Source: Longimicrobium terrae
GTDB lineage: Bacteria > Gemmatimonadota > Gemmatimonadetes > Longimicrobiales > Longimicrobiaceae
DNA length: 64,000 nucleotides
Assembly: GCF_014202995.1 (NCBI RefSeq)
Contig: NZ_JACHIA010000018.1
Span: 1-64,000, forward strand
Reading direction: 5' to 3'
Shown: positions 1 through 9,212 of the stretch, piece after piece
Layout of the letters: each line of letters begins with the position of its first letter
Position numbering within the stretch: position 1 is the stretch's first letter
Position numbers and translations under genes: made by a program
Notes under the pieces: model-generated
Told to the model about the DNA's origin: nothing
Database searches by the model: none
The model's input: the letters and a program-made list of their open reading frames with translations, nothing else

Positions 1-65
1 GCATCTTGATCAACAGGCAGCTAGGACGACAGCCGCTCGCTTTTGCCGATCTGCTCGGCTGGTGA
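1..65 (+). CDS. possible 3' end of a gene entering from the left
   Basis: The third forward frame is open from the left edge to a TGA at 63-65. It would end in ...QPLAFADLLGW, which reads like an ordinary protein C-terminus. A perfect hairpin follows at 121-152, and the next gene comes in from the opposite strand, so a convergent arrangement makes sense. Only about 20 residues are visible and no family can be named. The frame could be open by chance. Confidence 0.3.
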   Translation, partial: ILINRQLGRQPLAFADLLGW

Positions 66-120
66 GAAACTCACACCAAGCGTTTCAGTCGCCCCAGCCT
101 CTTCCATCGTCAACAACGAA

Positions 121-152
121 TCGCCCGGCGGACACGAATGTCCGCCGGGCGA
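121..152 (-). terminator. perfect hairpin terminator after the sensor kinase
   Basis: A 14-bp perfect stem (121-134 with 139-152) closes a CGAA tetraloop. It lies 37 bp past the stop of the minus-strand kinase, and the minus strand continues into a T-rich stretch (TTCGTTGTTG). It may serve both convergent genes. Confidence 0.75.
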
Positions 153-188
153 TCTCCCATCCCTCCCCTTACATCGATTCAGCCGCGA

Positions 189-1844
189 TCACCGCGGCAG
201 GCGGATGCGGAATGTGCTGCCTTCGCCCTCGCGGCTCTCCGCCCAGATCTCGCCCCCGTGCTGCTCCACGATGCTCTTGCAGATGGCCAGCCCCAGCCCC
301 GTACCGCCCTTGTCGCGCGAATCCGACGCGCGCACCTGCCGGAACCGGCCGAACACCGACTTCAGCTGCCCCGCGGGAATCCCCCGCCCCTGGTCGCGCA
401 CGGAAAGAACGACGCCGCCCTGCGGCCCCTTTTCCGCCGCCACCCACACGCACCCGCCGCGCGGCGAAAACTTGACCGCGTTGCTCAGCAGGTTCACCAG
501 CACCCGCAGCATGCGGTCCGGATCGATGCACGCCGTAAGCGTCGTGGGCCGCACGATCAGCAGCACATCGGCCGCTTCGGCGGCGGCGGCGACGGTTTCC
601 GCCGCCTGCCCCATCACCTCGGCCAGCTCGTACGGCATGCGGTCCAGCACCTCGCTGCCGGACTCCAGCCGCTCCAGGTCCAGCATCTCGTTCACCAGGC
701 GCATCAGGCGCTCGGCGTTGCGGCTGGCCAAGGCGATGGTCTCCTTGGCGCGCTCCGGCCGGCTTTCCAGCAGCCCGCCATCCAGCAGCGACAGCGCGGC
801 GCGGATGGAGGTCAGCGGGCTGCGCAGCTCGTGGCTGGCCACGGCGATGAACTCGTCCTTGAGCCGCTCCAGTTCGTGCCGCTCGGTGACGTCGCGGGCA
901 ATGGCCTGCACCGACGAAATCCCCTGCCGGTCAAAGCTCATGCGCACGCTCAGCCCGATCCACCGCTCCGTCCCGTCCGGCCCGACAGCCGGGAACTCGT
1001 TGTACGACAGCGCGTTGCGCTGGCGCTTCTGCCGCAGGTAGAAGCGGCGCAGCGCCGCGTGTGCGTCCGGCCGCACGAACAGCAGGTACGGCAGCCCGCG
1101 CAGTTCATCCACCGGAAGCCCCAGGTGGTCGGCGGCGATCTGGTTGACGTAGCGGATGCGGCCCGACGCATCCGTCTCAAAGATCATGTCGCTGGCGTTT
1201 TCCACCAGGTGCCGGTACCGCGCCTCGCTTCCCTCCAGCTCGCGCTGCACCGCCTCGCGCCGCGCGATGTCGATCTGCAGCTCCGCGGTGCGAGCGGCCA
1301 CGGCGCGCTCCAGCGACGCGTTCTGCTCGCGCTGCTGCTGATAGAGAAAGCGGATTTCCAGCAGGTTGCGAATGCGCAGCAGCACCTCGGACAGATCGAA
1401 CGGCTTGGTGATGAAGTCGCTCGCGCCGCCCAGCAGCGCCCGCTGCCGCGCCACCGCGCTGTCGTCTCCCGTCAGCATCAGTACGGGGTGCAGCGCCCGC
1501 TCGGCGCGCAGGTCGCGCACGGCGTTCAGCACCTCGGCGCCGTCCATTTCCGGCATGCGCAGGTCCAGCAGCATCAGGTCCGGCATGCGCTCGCGGTACA
1601 GGCGCAGTCCTTCCACGGCGTCGGTGGCGCTGAGCACCGTGGCGCACCCGGAACGCGACAGCATGCGGGTGAGCATGCGCACGTTGGCCGGCTCGTCGTC
1701 CACCACGAGCACCGTGGCGCGGGCCAGCAGCGCGCTGGTCTGCTCGTCGCCGCTGGCGCCGGTATCGTGCGAAACAGGTTCGGCCGTGCGCTGCTGCTCG
1801 AGCAGTGCCTGAACCTGAAGTGCGCGGCTTGTATCGAGAATCAT
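189..1844 (-). CDS. REC-PAS-histidine kinase hybrid signalling protein
   Basis: This 551-residue cytoplasmic signalling protein starts with a receiver domain (about 43-160). The acidic pair is at D49-D50, the probable phospho-acceptor is D94 in LLDLRMP, and the conserved lysine is in ITKPFD. A short coiled coil (165-205), a PAS domain (about 205-320), a HisKA helix with H338 in ASHELRSP and a HATPase_c domain follow. The ATPase carries the N box NLLSNAVKF and the G boxes DQGRGIP and GTGLGLAI. No membrane segment is visible. A receiver ahead of the PAS-kinase core suggests it takes a phosphate or signal from another kinase. No response regulator lies next to it. The ATG start has only a weak ribosome site. 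Confidence 0.9.
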   Translation of the reverse strand: MILDTSRALQVQALLEQQRTAEPVSHDTGASGDEQTSALLARATVLVVDDEPANVRMLTRMLSRSGCATVLSATDAVEGLRLYRERMPDLMLLDLRMPEMDGAEVLNAVRDLRAERALHPVLMLTGDDSAVARQRALLGGASDFITKPFDLSEVLLRIRNLLEIRFLYQQQREQNASLERAVAARTAELQIDIARREAVQRELEGSEARYRHLVENASDMIFETDASGRIRYVNQIAADHLGLPVDELRGLPYLLFVRPDAHAALRRFYLRQKRQRNALSYNEFPAVGPDGTERWIGLSVRMSFDRQGISSVQAIARDVTERHELERLKDEFIAVASHELRSPLTSIRAALSLLDGGLLESRPERAKETIALASRNAERLMRLVNEMLDLERLESGSEVLDRMPYELAEVMGQAAETVAAAAEAADVLLIVRPTTLTACIDPDRMLRVLVNLLSNAVKFSPRGGCVWVAAEKGPQGGVVLSVRDQGRGIPAGQLKSVFGRFRQVRASDSRDKGGTGLGLAICKSIVEQHGGEIWAESREGEGSTFRIRLPR

Positions 1845-1895
1845 GTTCGTCGGAGGCTGGGGGTACCCGCTGACAGGGCATACACCGCGCCACGT

Positions 1896-1915
1896 TTGAT
1901 TACCATCTAAATCAA
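1896..1915. promoter_or_regulatory. inverted repeat in the AT-rich leader of the kinase gene
   Basis: TTGATT and AATCAA form perfect 6-bp arms around an 8-bp spacer. They sit in a sharply AT-rich stretch (about 1890-1935) roughly 50-70 bp upstream of the kinase ATG. The position suits a promoter with an operator. No convincing -35/-10 pair could be fixed, so the regulatory role is inferred. Confidence 0.35.
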
Positions 1916-1958
1916 TATACTACATATACTTAGACCAGTCTACGCGAACCGGTCGAAT

Positions 1959-2043
1959 TGACCGGATTTCGTACAGTCGGGGATGGATGGCAGGCGATAC
2001 GCCGGATTGCGCGCGAAGAACGGGAGTGTACGAAATCCGGTCA
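1959..2043. repeat. 17-bp perfect inverted repeat with 51-bp spacer
   Basis: The arms 1959-1975 and 2027-2043 are perfect reverse complements (TGACCGGATTTCGTACA and its complement). A small separate palindrome CCGGTC-GAATT-GACCGG at 1949-1965 overlaps the left arm. The element lies in the gene-free stretch 1845-2504 between two minus-strand genes. No gene was found in that stretch. Confidence 0.7.
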
Positions 2044-2170
2044 CTGTACGTGGATCGGGCAGAGTTGGCGGGGCGCGTGGCGGGAATCGTGAGGGAGATG
2101 GGCAGGTTTCGCGGGTGAGCCCCCACCCGGGCCGGAAGCTCGCCGCGGACGAAGAAAATCGTCCCGCGCG

Positions 2171-2425
2171 AAGTAGGTTGAGCGAATGAATTCGCCGCTC
2201 AAACAGCGCTAACCCCCGACACCGGCCGCTGGCGCGTCCGGTTCGGGGCTTCAACGGCGCCAAAGCGTCAGGATCAGGCCGCAGCCAGTGCCCGCGCTGA
2301 GGTCTCCCCCTCTCCCGCTTGCGGGAGAGGGGGCCGGGGGGAGAGGGGTGCCCGCCGCCGCGCCACACCCTCCGAAGCAGACCGGAGTGCAGTTCTCCCC
2401 CTCCGTGCACAAAGCCGTGGAAAGC
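2171..2425 (-). repeat. long composite intergenic repeat, copy 1
   Basis: This is a copy of the intergenic repeat also seen at about 13080-13440 and 16648-16985, here in the opposite orientation. In order it carries the GAATTCGCCGCTC end, a segment matching the CCCGACACCGGCCGCTGG region of copy 2, and a 13-bp hairpin CCCCCTCTCCCGC/GCGGGAGAGGGGG at 2306-2333. A CCGGGGGGAGAGGGGTGCCCG segment follows. It holds no gene and no transposase remnant. Confidence 0.8.
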
Positions 2426-2426
2426 C

Positions 2427-2469
2427 GAAAAACAAAGCAGCCATGCCGCCCGAAGGCCGCATGGCTGCT
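2427..2469 (-). terminator. terminator after the bi-domain oxidoreductase
   Basis: On the minus strand an 11-bp stem AGCAGCCATGC/GCATGGCTGCT is extended by a short inner stem with a TTCG loop, and then TTTGTTTTT follows. It starts 36 bp past the stop codon. This is a standard intrinsic terminator. Confidence 0.85.
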
Positions 2470-2504
2470 CGTCATACACCCCGCACGGACCGGCCCGCGC
2501 GGGA

Positions 2505-4634
2505 TCAGCCGGCGTCGCGCGCCATGCGGCCGGCGCGGATGGACCAGCGCGACACGTCCCACAGTTCATCCATCGGAATCGGCGGCGGCCCGCCCGCGCG
2601 CACCGCATCCATGAACAGCCGCACCTCGGCCGCGTGCCCCTTGTCCATCGTCTTCGCGCGCTCCCACCACGGCCCCGCCACCCCGAAGCGGTGCAGCCGG
2701 CGCCAGTTGTCGATCGCCACCGTGCGCCCGTCCCAGAAGCACTCGATGCGCTCCTTGGGATAGCTGCGCGCGCCGTTGGACAGGTAGTGCACCACCGCCG
2801 TGGAGCCGTCGGCAAAGGAAAGGGAGATGTGCGCGATATCGTCGATCGCGCGGCCGGTGGCGTCGCGCGCCGGAACCGCGTGCACTCCCACGATGGGCGA
2901 GCCGGCCAGGTAGCGGCACAGGTCGATGAAGTGGCACCCCTCGCCGGTGATGCGCCCGCCGCCCGCCTGCGGGTCCTGCGTCCAGTGGTCGCGGGGGATG
3001 GCGCCCGCGTTCACCGTCGCCACGATGGACACCGGCCCCGCGCGCCCGCGCAGCATTCCGCGCACTTCGCCCGCCAGCGGCGCAAAACGGCGGTTGAAGC
3101 CCACCGTCAGCAGCCGCCCGGACGATTCCACCGCGCCGGCCAGCCGGTCCAGCTCCTCCTCGTGCAGCGCCAGCGGCTTTTCCACAAAGACGTGCTTGCC
3201 CGCCGCCAGCGCGCGCTCCGCCAGCCCGGCGTGGCTGTCGTGCCGCGTGAGCACGAAGACCGTGTCGATTTCCGGCGTCGCCAGCAGCGCGTCCACGTCC
3301 GTGGTCACCCGCTCGAAGCCGAACTTTTCCCCCGTGACCGCGCCGCTGGTTCCGCCACTGGACGCGATGGTGTGCATTCTCGCCCCGGTGGACTGCAACG
3401 CGGGAAGCAGCGTGCGCAGCGCGAAATTGCCCGCGCCGATCATCCCGATCACGCCACGCGAGGCCACGCCCGCGGTGACGAACGGCGCGGAGAGGCTGCG
3501 CGACGAGGGCTGCGGAAGCACGCCGCCGCGGTCGGGATAGGTGAGGACGACGCCCAGGCTGGGCGCCGAGCCGGAGATCACCTCGTACGCCTCGGGCGCG
3601 CGGTCGAACGCAAAGCGGTGCGTGACGAGCGAGAGCGGATCCACCGCACCGTCTTCCATCAGCTGAAGCACCGCCTCAAAGTTGCGCTGCTCGGTCCAGC
3701 GCACGTACGGCAGCGGATAATCCTGCCCGCCCTCTTCGTACGCCGGATCGTAGCGCCCCGGGCCGTAGCTGCACGACACCGCGAACGACAGTTCCTTCTT
3801 GAAGAAATCGTCGCGGCGCAGGTTGAGGCCGGTGACGCCCACCAGCACCAGCCGGCCGCGCTTGCGGGCCATGAGCGCGGACTGATGGACGGGATCGTCG
3901 GAGTCCGACGCCAGCGTCAGCAGCACCGCGTCGGCGCCCACGCCGCCGGTCTGCGCCAGCACCGCGTCCGCCACGGAGCCCGCGGAACCGTCCAGCGCGA
4001 TGGCGCCGTACTTTCGCGCCAGCTCCAGCCGCCCCGCGTCACGGTCGATGCCGATCACGCGGCAGCCGTTGGCGCGCAGCAGCTGCACCGTCAGCAGGCC
4101 GATGAGCCCCAGCCCGTACACGACCACCGTTTCGCCCAGCGTGGGCGCGGCCAGCCGGATGCCCTGCAAGCCGATGGCGGCCAGCGGGGTGAACGCGGCC
4201 GCCTCGTCCGACACGTTGTCGGGGATCAGCGCCGCGAGCGTGTGCGGAACGCGGACGTACTCGGCGTGGTTGCCGTTGGTGACCACGCGGTCGCCCGCGC
4301 GAAAGCGCCCGGCGGCGGGGCCCGCCTCCACCACCACGCCGGCGTGGCAGTAGCCCAGCGGAATGGGGGCGTCCAGCTTGGCGCGCACGGCCTCCATCGT
4401 GGGGCCCAGGCCGTCGGTGCGCACCTTGTCCAGCACCTGCTTCACCTTGTCGGGCTGGCTGCGCGCCTTGTCCAGCAGGTTGGCGCGGCCAAACTCCACC
4501 AGCATGCGTTCCGTGCCGGCGCTGACCAGGGTGGCGCGGGTTTCCACCACCAGGGAGTTGCCCCCGGCGCGCGGAACCGGCACGTCTACCAGGCGCGTTT
4601 CGCCGGTGTTCAACTGCTGCAGCAACTGCTTCAT
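2505..4634 (-). CDS. bi-domain oxidoreductase (alcohol-dehydrogenase-like plus Gfo/Idh/MocA)
   Basis: This 709-residue protein fuses two NAD(P)-binding enzymes. Residues 1 to about 355 form a medium-chain dehydrogenase with a Rossmann stretch around YGLGLIGLLTVQLL. The four-cysteine structural zinc site of classical alcohol dehydrogenases is not evident. Residues about 390-709 form a Gfo/Idh/MocA-type sugar dehydrogenase with GMIGAGNFA and the signature HVFVEKPLAL. In other bacteria this fusion usually sits in exopolysaccharide or glycan gene clusters, so sugar-nucleotide oxidation is likely but unproven. No glycan genes remain within view. The start is ATG, and a strong terminator follows the stop. 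Confidence 0.88.
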   Translation of the reverse strand: MKQLLQQLNTGETRLVDVPVPRAGGNSLVVETRATLVSAGTERMLVEFGRANLLDKARSQPDKVKQVLDKVRTDGLGPTMEAVRAKLDAPIPLGYCHAGVVVEAGPAAGRFRAGDRVVTNGNHAEYVRVPHTLAALIPDNVSDEAAAFTPLAAIGLQGIRLAAPTLGETVVVYGLGLIGLLTVQLLRANGCRVIGIDRDAGRLELARKYGAIALDGSAGSVADAVLAQTGGVGADAVLLTLASDSDDPVHQSALMARKRGRLVLVGVTGLNLRRDDFFKKELSFAVSCSYGPGRYDPAYEEGGQDYPLPYVRWTEQRNFEAVLQLMEDGAVDPLSLVTHRFAFDRAPEAYEVISGSAPSLGVVLTYPDRGGVLPQPSSRSLSAPFVTAGVASRGVIGMIGAGNFALRTLLPALQSTGARMHTIASSGGTSGAVTGEKFGFERVTTDVDALLATPEIDTVFVLTRHDSHAGLAERALAAGKHVFVEKPLALHEEELDRLAGAVESSGRLLTVGFNRRFAPLAGEVRGMLRGRAGPVSIVATVNAGAIPRDHWTQDPQAGGGRITGEGCHFIDLCRYLAGSPIVGVHAVPARDATGRAIDDIAHISLSFADGSTAVVHYLSNGARSYPKERIECFWDGRTVAIDNWRRLHRFGVAGPWWERAKTMDKGHAAEVRLFMDAVRAGGPPPIPMDELWDVSRWSIRAGRMARDAG

Positions 4635-5069
4635 TCAGCAATCCGGAAAATAGTCATCTCGGCGCGTCTGCTCTCGCGAAACAGACGCGGACGAATTCGT
4701 CGTTGTCAGGCCTTCAGGCGGTCCCATCGCTCGTACATGCGGCGCAGACCGCCTCGCCAAGATGCTGGTGCGCGTGGACGGAGGCAACTGCGGGCACCGG
4801 ACCGGCCAGCGCCTGCGCAGGACGCTGCCGCTACAGCAAAGAATCTCGCGCACCTCAGCTTGGTGTCAGAGTGCGATACTCCAAAGTCAAAAATCGGACC
4901 GGGTGAAACACTCGTTTCCACGCCTGCGCACCAAGATGGCTCGAACCACTCATTCAACTGAGCGACAATTTCCAGATAGTTGCGGCTGATACGCCAGTCC
5001 AGTAAAGTTCCGGAGTAAGGCACTCTGCTTTTTTTGACAAACCTATATTTCACATCACCGGAGCGATGC
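4635..5069. other. gene-free stretch, base composition shifts toward AT
   Basis: No complete gene was found here. A minus-strand frame ending at 4706 reads ...GGLRRMYERWDRLKA, which looks like the last residues of a protein with no body in front of it. It may be a leftover 3' end. From about 4850 the sequence becomes less GC-rich and remains so through the restriction gene, so the edge of a transferred segment probably lies in this interval. A TATATT at 5044-5049 could be the -10 box for the plus-strand gene. Confidence 0.4.
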
Positions 5070-7784
5070 ATGCCCTTCCCACCCACTAACTTCTCCTCTC
5101 CCGATGAGGTTGCTGCGGATCCACTGGTGATGGAGGCTGTTCGACGAGGCTTCATCACGATCAAGCCAAGACGCGTGACCTACTCGCTCGCTAGCGAGCG
5201 CCAGTATGAGTGGACTGATCCGGAAGAGTGGGTACGTTGCTTCTCGATTGCGTTTCTGGTGTTGGTGAAAGAATATCCCACACACCGGATCAAGACCGAA
5301 GTGTCGGTCCCTCGTCGTACTCCGAACGACTGGGCGGACATCGTCGTGTACGCCGACGACGCGTGCCGCATACCGTACCTAGTTGTGGAAAACAAGCGGA
5401 GTGACGTCAGCGCCTCGGATCGAACACAGGCGATTGAGCAGCTATTTGGCAATGCGAATTCGCTTCGCGCACCATTCGGGCTCTACGATGACGGAGGGGA
5501 ATCGATTTTCTTTGATGTGGGCAACTTCCCGTCGACCGAGCGGATTGCGAACGAGCGGGGAGACCGGGACAACTTGGCGGCTCAGTACGGAGCCCAGCCA
5601 GAGTTCGCTCACTGGGTTGGGCGGGCTGGAGACATCACAGCCGAACCAAGAGCCGTGGTGGAGAGAAAAATCCGCTACGCGCACTCGCGTATCTGGGCCG
5701 GAGGCAAACGGGATCCTCTCAAAGCTTTTGACGAGTGGAGCAAGCTTCTGTTCGCAAAGGTTCACGACGAGCGATGGACCCCGCAGGACGGGCCGCGACG
5801 ATTTCAGGTCGGAACAGACGAAACCAGTGCAGCTGTCGCGAATCGTGTGCACAGGCTCTTCGATCGAGCCAAGGGTGAAGATCCCAGCATTTTCGACGAG
5901 AACGTCAAGATCGAACTCCCCGATCGAAAGATCGTCGAGGTAGTTAAAGCGCTTCAGAAGATCTCCTTCGTGGATACCACCGTCGACAACATCGGTGCTG
6001 CCTTCGAAGATTTCTTCGGATCCGTGTTCCGCGGAGAACTGGGGCAGTACTTCACGATGCGTCAGATCGCCAGGTTCGCAGTAGCGGTCCTGGAAATCAG
6101 CCCAGATGATTACGTTCTGGATCCGACGGCCGGCAGTGGTGGCTTTTTGCTCGAAGTGCTTCTTCAGGTGTGGCACAACATCGACAACACCTATCCTGCA
6201 GGACGAAGGGAGCGGCTTAGGAACGACTTTGCCCTCAGCCACGTTTTCGGAATCGAGATCCACGACATCCTCGCGAGGATTTGCAAGATCAACCTCCTCC
6301 TCCACCACGACGGCCACACAAACATCGAGGGTGACCGCAGCTGCCTGGACGCAGTGTTTACCAAGGCACGACTGAACCCTCCGCGGGAACAGTTTACGCG
6401 AATCGTGGGCAACCCTCCTTTTGGCGACGAGGTGGTGCAGGGCGATGAAGATCAACTTGGTTCGAACACTCTCGAATCGTTCTCCGTAGCTCACGGGCGT
6501 GACAGCATTGCATCTGAGCACGCGATTCTCGAACGGTGTGTCGAACTGCTCACGCCGGGAGGCCGACTTGGGTTGGTTCTTCCTGATGGAGTGTTCAACA
6601 ATCAGGGGGAAACGTCGAACTGTCCACGAATGCGGCGGTATCTGGCCAGCAGCGGCGTGATCGAGGCGATTGTATCGCTGCCCGACCATGCGTTTCGACG
6701 CGCCGGAGCACAGAACAAGACCTCCCTCCTGTTCTTCCGGAAATTCACGGAACAAGAGTCCGCCCGGTTTCGCCGTGCGCACTCCGAGCAGTTGGAAGCA
6801 ACCGGTGAGACAGACATCGCTATACGCGCCGGATTGAATGCGCTCGGCTACTCCGTTTTTTTGGCAGAAGCAACCCACATTGGGTACACCACGACAGGAT
6901 CACCGAGCAACCGCAACGACCTTTACAAGGGCAGTTCTGGCGGGCGCTTAGACGACGCGCAACCAGATACCATCCTGGGCGAGTATAGAAGGTTCCGCCA
7001 GAATCCTGGGACCTATCCCGGCCGGACTTCTCCGGACTGCATGGCGATCAATGCGGCGGAAATGTGGAGCGCTCACCCAAGCCGCCGGCTGGACCCGAAG
7101 TACTTCTTGTTCAAGCGAGAAGAGCGCGGGGTAACTCCAGAAGGCTGGCATCGCTCCCCTTTGCGGGACGTAATGCGCAGGCGAGAAACCGTCGTTTCGC
7201 CGGAAGACAACCCGGAGGAGCGCGTTCAGGTCATGACGATCTCGCAAACCGGCGAGATTCGACCGCGAGAGGCAGGCAAAGGAAAGAACCCTCCCGAATG
7301 GCTGGGTATGTACTTCGCGGAAGGATCGTCCACCTGGTATGCTGCGCGAGAAGGGGACGTCGTGTTCTCCTCAATCGACTTGTGGAAAGGATGCATCTCA
7401 GTGGTGCCTCCTGAATTCGACGAAGCACTCGTCACCAAGGAATTCCCCATCTACGAAGTTACTGATAAGAGGTTGGATCCGGGTTTTCTCTGGTGCCTTC
7501 TTCGCAGCCGATACTACCAGCGGGCGTTCCGGGCCATCACGACGGGGCACAGCAACAGGCGCCGTACCCAGAAAGAGGACTTTGAGTCGCTGGAAATCGT
7601 ATTTCCCGAAGATCCTCAGATACAGCGGGCGCTCGTGCGAGAGATTTTCAACGCTCGCCAAGGGCAACGTGATGCTGGAGACCACCTCAGGCGCGCCATG
7701 ATGAACTTCAGCGACGCGATCGACGGAAGGTTCGGGGAGGAACTCCCCGAACCGGAACTCGCCGGCTCGGAGGAGCAGGACTGA
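5070..7784 (+). CDS. single-chain restriction-modification enzyme (nuclease, adenine methylase, specificity domain)
   Basis: This 904-residue protein reads as a complete R-M system in one chain. N-terminal: a type I R-subunit-like nuclease fold with D90, E107 and K109 in DIVVY...VVENKRS. Middle: a helical region and an N-6 adenine methylase with motif I DPTAGSGGF (about 351-359) and motif IV NPPF (about 447). C-terminal (about 690-900): a target-recognition domain like a single HsdS half, containing GDVVFSSIDLW and TGHSNRRR. There is no helicase domain, so it is closer to type IIG enzymes than to true type I. ATG 5070 was chosen because GGAG lies six bases ahead. A TTG at 5034 lacks such a site. 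Its base composition is lower in GC than its neighbours, which suggests transfer. Confidence 0.85.
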   Translation: MPFPPTNFSSPDEVAADPLVMEAVRRGFITIKPRRVTYSLASERQYEWTDPEEWVRCFSIAFLVLVKEYPTHRIKTEVSVPRRTPNDWADIVVYADDACRIPYLVVENKRSDVSASDRTQAIEQLFGNANSLRAPFGLYDDGGESIFFDVGNFPSTERIANERGDRDNLAAQYGAQPEFAHWVGRAGDITAEPRAVVERKIRYAHSRIWAGGKRDPLKAFDEWSKLLFAKVHDERWTPQDGPRRFQVGTDETSAAVANRVHRLFDRAKGEDPSIFDENVKIELPDRKIVEVVKALQKISFVDTTVDNIGAAFEDFFGSVFRGELGQYFTMRQIARFAVAVLEISPDDYVLDPTAGSGGFLLEVLLQVWHNIDNTYPAGRRERLRNDFALSHVFGIEIHDILARICKINLLLHHDGHTNIEGDRSCLDAVFTKARLNPPREQFTRIVGNPPFGDEVVQGDEDQLGSNTLESFSVAHGRDSIASEHAILERCVELLTPGGRLGLVLPDGVFNNQGETSNCPRMRRYLASSGVIEAIVSLPDHAFRRAGAQNKTSLLFFRKFTEQESARFRRAHSEQLEATGETDIAIRAGLNALGYSVFLAEATHIGYTTTGSPSNRNDLYKGSSGGRLDDAQPDTILGEYRRFRQNPGTYPGRTSPDCMAINAAEMWSAHPSRRLDPKYFLFKREERGVTPEGWHRSPLRDVMRRRETVVSPEDNPEERVQVMTISQTGEIRPREAGKGKNPPEWLGMYFAEGSSTWYAAREGDVVFSSIDLWKGCISVVPPEFDEALVTKEFPIYEVTDKRLDPGFLWCLLRSRYYQRAFRAITTGHSNRRRTQKEDFESLEIVFPEDPQIQRALVREIFNARQGQRDAGDHLRRAMMNFSDAIDGRFGEELPEPELAGSEEQD

Positions 7785-7917
7785 CACCATCCGCATTCGG
7801 ATAGCTATGGACAAGGTTCCCGGCGGACGTTAAGCAGAGAACCAGTGAGCCGGGGAAGGTACGAGGAGCATTCTTCCGGAGTCCGGATTCAGCACGCAAT
7901 CCAGTCCGGGATTGATC

Positions 7918-7959
7918 GACAAGAAAGAGCCCGCTGGACCGGTGACGGAAGCGGGCTCT
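7918..7959 (-). terminator. terminator after ychF
   Basis: A perfect 10-bp stem AGAGCCCGCT/AGCGGGCTCT (7926-7935 and 7950-7959) has TTCTTGTC after it on the minus strand, 38 bp past the ychF stop. The convergent restriction gene ends at 7784, so the 213-bp gap holds little else. Confidence 0.8.
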
Positions 7960-7997
7960 CACCATGTACTGACAGTTGACTCTGCCCAGCGAGCCGA

Positions 7998-9098
7998 TCA
8001 GACGTTGAAGCGGAACAGGAGGATGTCACCGTCCTTGACGACGTACTCCTTGCCTTCGGAGCGCATCAGCCCCTGTTCCTTGGCCGCCTTGACGCTGCCG
8101 GTCTTTACGAAGTCTTCCCAGCCCACCGTCTCCGCACGGATGAAGCCGCGCTCAAAGTCCGAGTGGATGACGCCGGCAGCCTCGGGGCCCTTGGCACCGA
8201 CCGGGATTTCCCACGCGCGGACTTCCTTTTCGCCCGCAGTGAAGTACACCTGCAGGCCCAGCAGCTTGTAGCCGGCGCGGATCAGCGTGTGCAGCCCCGG
8301 TTCCGTCAGCCCCAGCGACGACAGGAACTCGGTGCGCTCCTCCGCGGGAAGCTCGGCCAGTTCGCTTTCGATCTTGCTGCTGATGGGGACGATGTCGGCG
8401 CGCTCACCGCTGGATTCCACCGCGGCGCGCAGGGCGCGCACGTGGGCGTTGTCGCCCTCCGGCAGGTCCGATTCGGCCACATTGGCCAGGTACAGCACCG
8501 GCTTGCTGGTGAGCAGGTTGTACGAGCGCAGGATCTTCTGCTCCTCGTCGTTGGCCTCCACCACGCGGGCCGGCTTACCCTCACCCAGCGCCGTGTTCAG
8601 CCGCTCCAGCAGGCCCAGTTCGGCCAGCGCGTCGCGGTCGTTGCCGCGGGCGGACTTCTTGGCCTTTTCCAGCCGCTTCTCCACCACGCCCAGGTCGGAG
8701 AGCGCCAGTTCCAGGTTGATGATCTCGCGGTCGCGGGCCGGGTCCACGCCGCCCATCACGTGCACCACGTCGTCGTCGTCAAAGCAGCGGACCACGTGCA
8801 CCACAGCGTCGGTGTCGCGGATGTTGGCCAGGAACTGGTTGCCCAGCCCCTCGCCCTCCGACGCGCCTTCCACCAGCCCGGCGATGTCGACGAACTGCAC
8901 CGTCGCGCGCTGAACGCGCTGCGGCTGCACCTTTTCCGCGAGCAGGTCCACGCGGGGATCGGGGACTTCCACCATCCCCACGTTCGGCTCAACGGTGCAG
9001 AACGGGTAGTTGGCGGCGTCGGCGCCCGCGGAGGTGAGCGCGTTGAACAGCGTGGACTTGCCCACGTTGGGCAGCCCCACGATTCCGAGCTTCAGCAT
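7998..9098 (-). CDS. ychF: redox-regulated ATPase YchF
   Basis: This 366-residue OBG-family P-loop protein is close to the usual 363. G1 is GLPNVGKST. The NKxD guanine motif is replaced by NVAE, the known sign that YchF prefers ATP. The C-terminus is a TGS-type domain ending in DGDILLFRFNV. The ATG at 9098 was chosen because MLKLGIVGLP is the family's standard N-terminus. A frame extends 18 codons upstream but adds only unrelated sequence. YchF associates with ribosomes and affects stress responses. It usually follows pth, but here a PIN-domain gene separates the two. Confidence 0.96.
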   Translation of the reverse strand: MLKLGIVGLPNVGKSTLFNALTSAGADAANYPFCTVEPNVGMVEVPDPRVDLLAEKVQPQRVQRATVQFVDIAGLVEGASEGEGLGNQFLANIRDTDAVVHVVRCFDDDDVVHVMGGVDPARDREIINLELALSDLGVVEKRLEKAKKSARGNDRDALAELGLLERLNTALGEGKPARVVEANDEEQKILRSYNLLTSKPVLYLANVAESDLPEGDNAHVRALRAAVESSGERADIVPISSKIESELAELPAEERTEFLSSLGLTEPGLHTLIRAGYKLLGLQVYFTAGEKEVRAWEIPVGAKGPEAAGVIHSDFERGFIRAETVGWEDFVKTGSVKAAKEQGLMRSEGKEYVVKDGDILLFRFNV

Positions 9099-9212
9099 AT
9101 GGAAATCACCCGAAGGATCATCGGCAAAACGAAGAAGCCGGCACCCCGCCACGGGGAACCGGCCTGCGCAAAACTACCCGCCCGGCCGCCGTTCGTCAAC
9201 GCGCACGGCGGA

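Noticed and set aside
138-1910. Long open frames opposite the sensor kinase, and similar ones opposite the bi-domain oxidoreductase (2319-4961) and DUF5916 gene (48350-51985)
   Set aside because: They are antisense shadows typical of very GC-rich DNA: rich in R, H, Q, A and P, with no motif or ribosome site, while the opposite strand codes well-known proteins.
1920-2815. Minus-strand frames at 1920-2126 and 1940-2815
   Set aside because: They cross a terminator and an intergenic repeat and lack motifs or ribosome sites.
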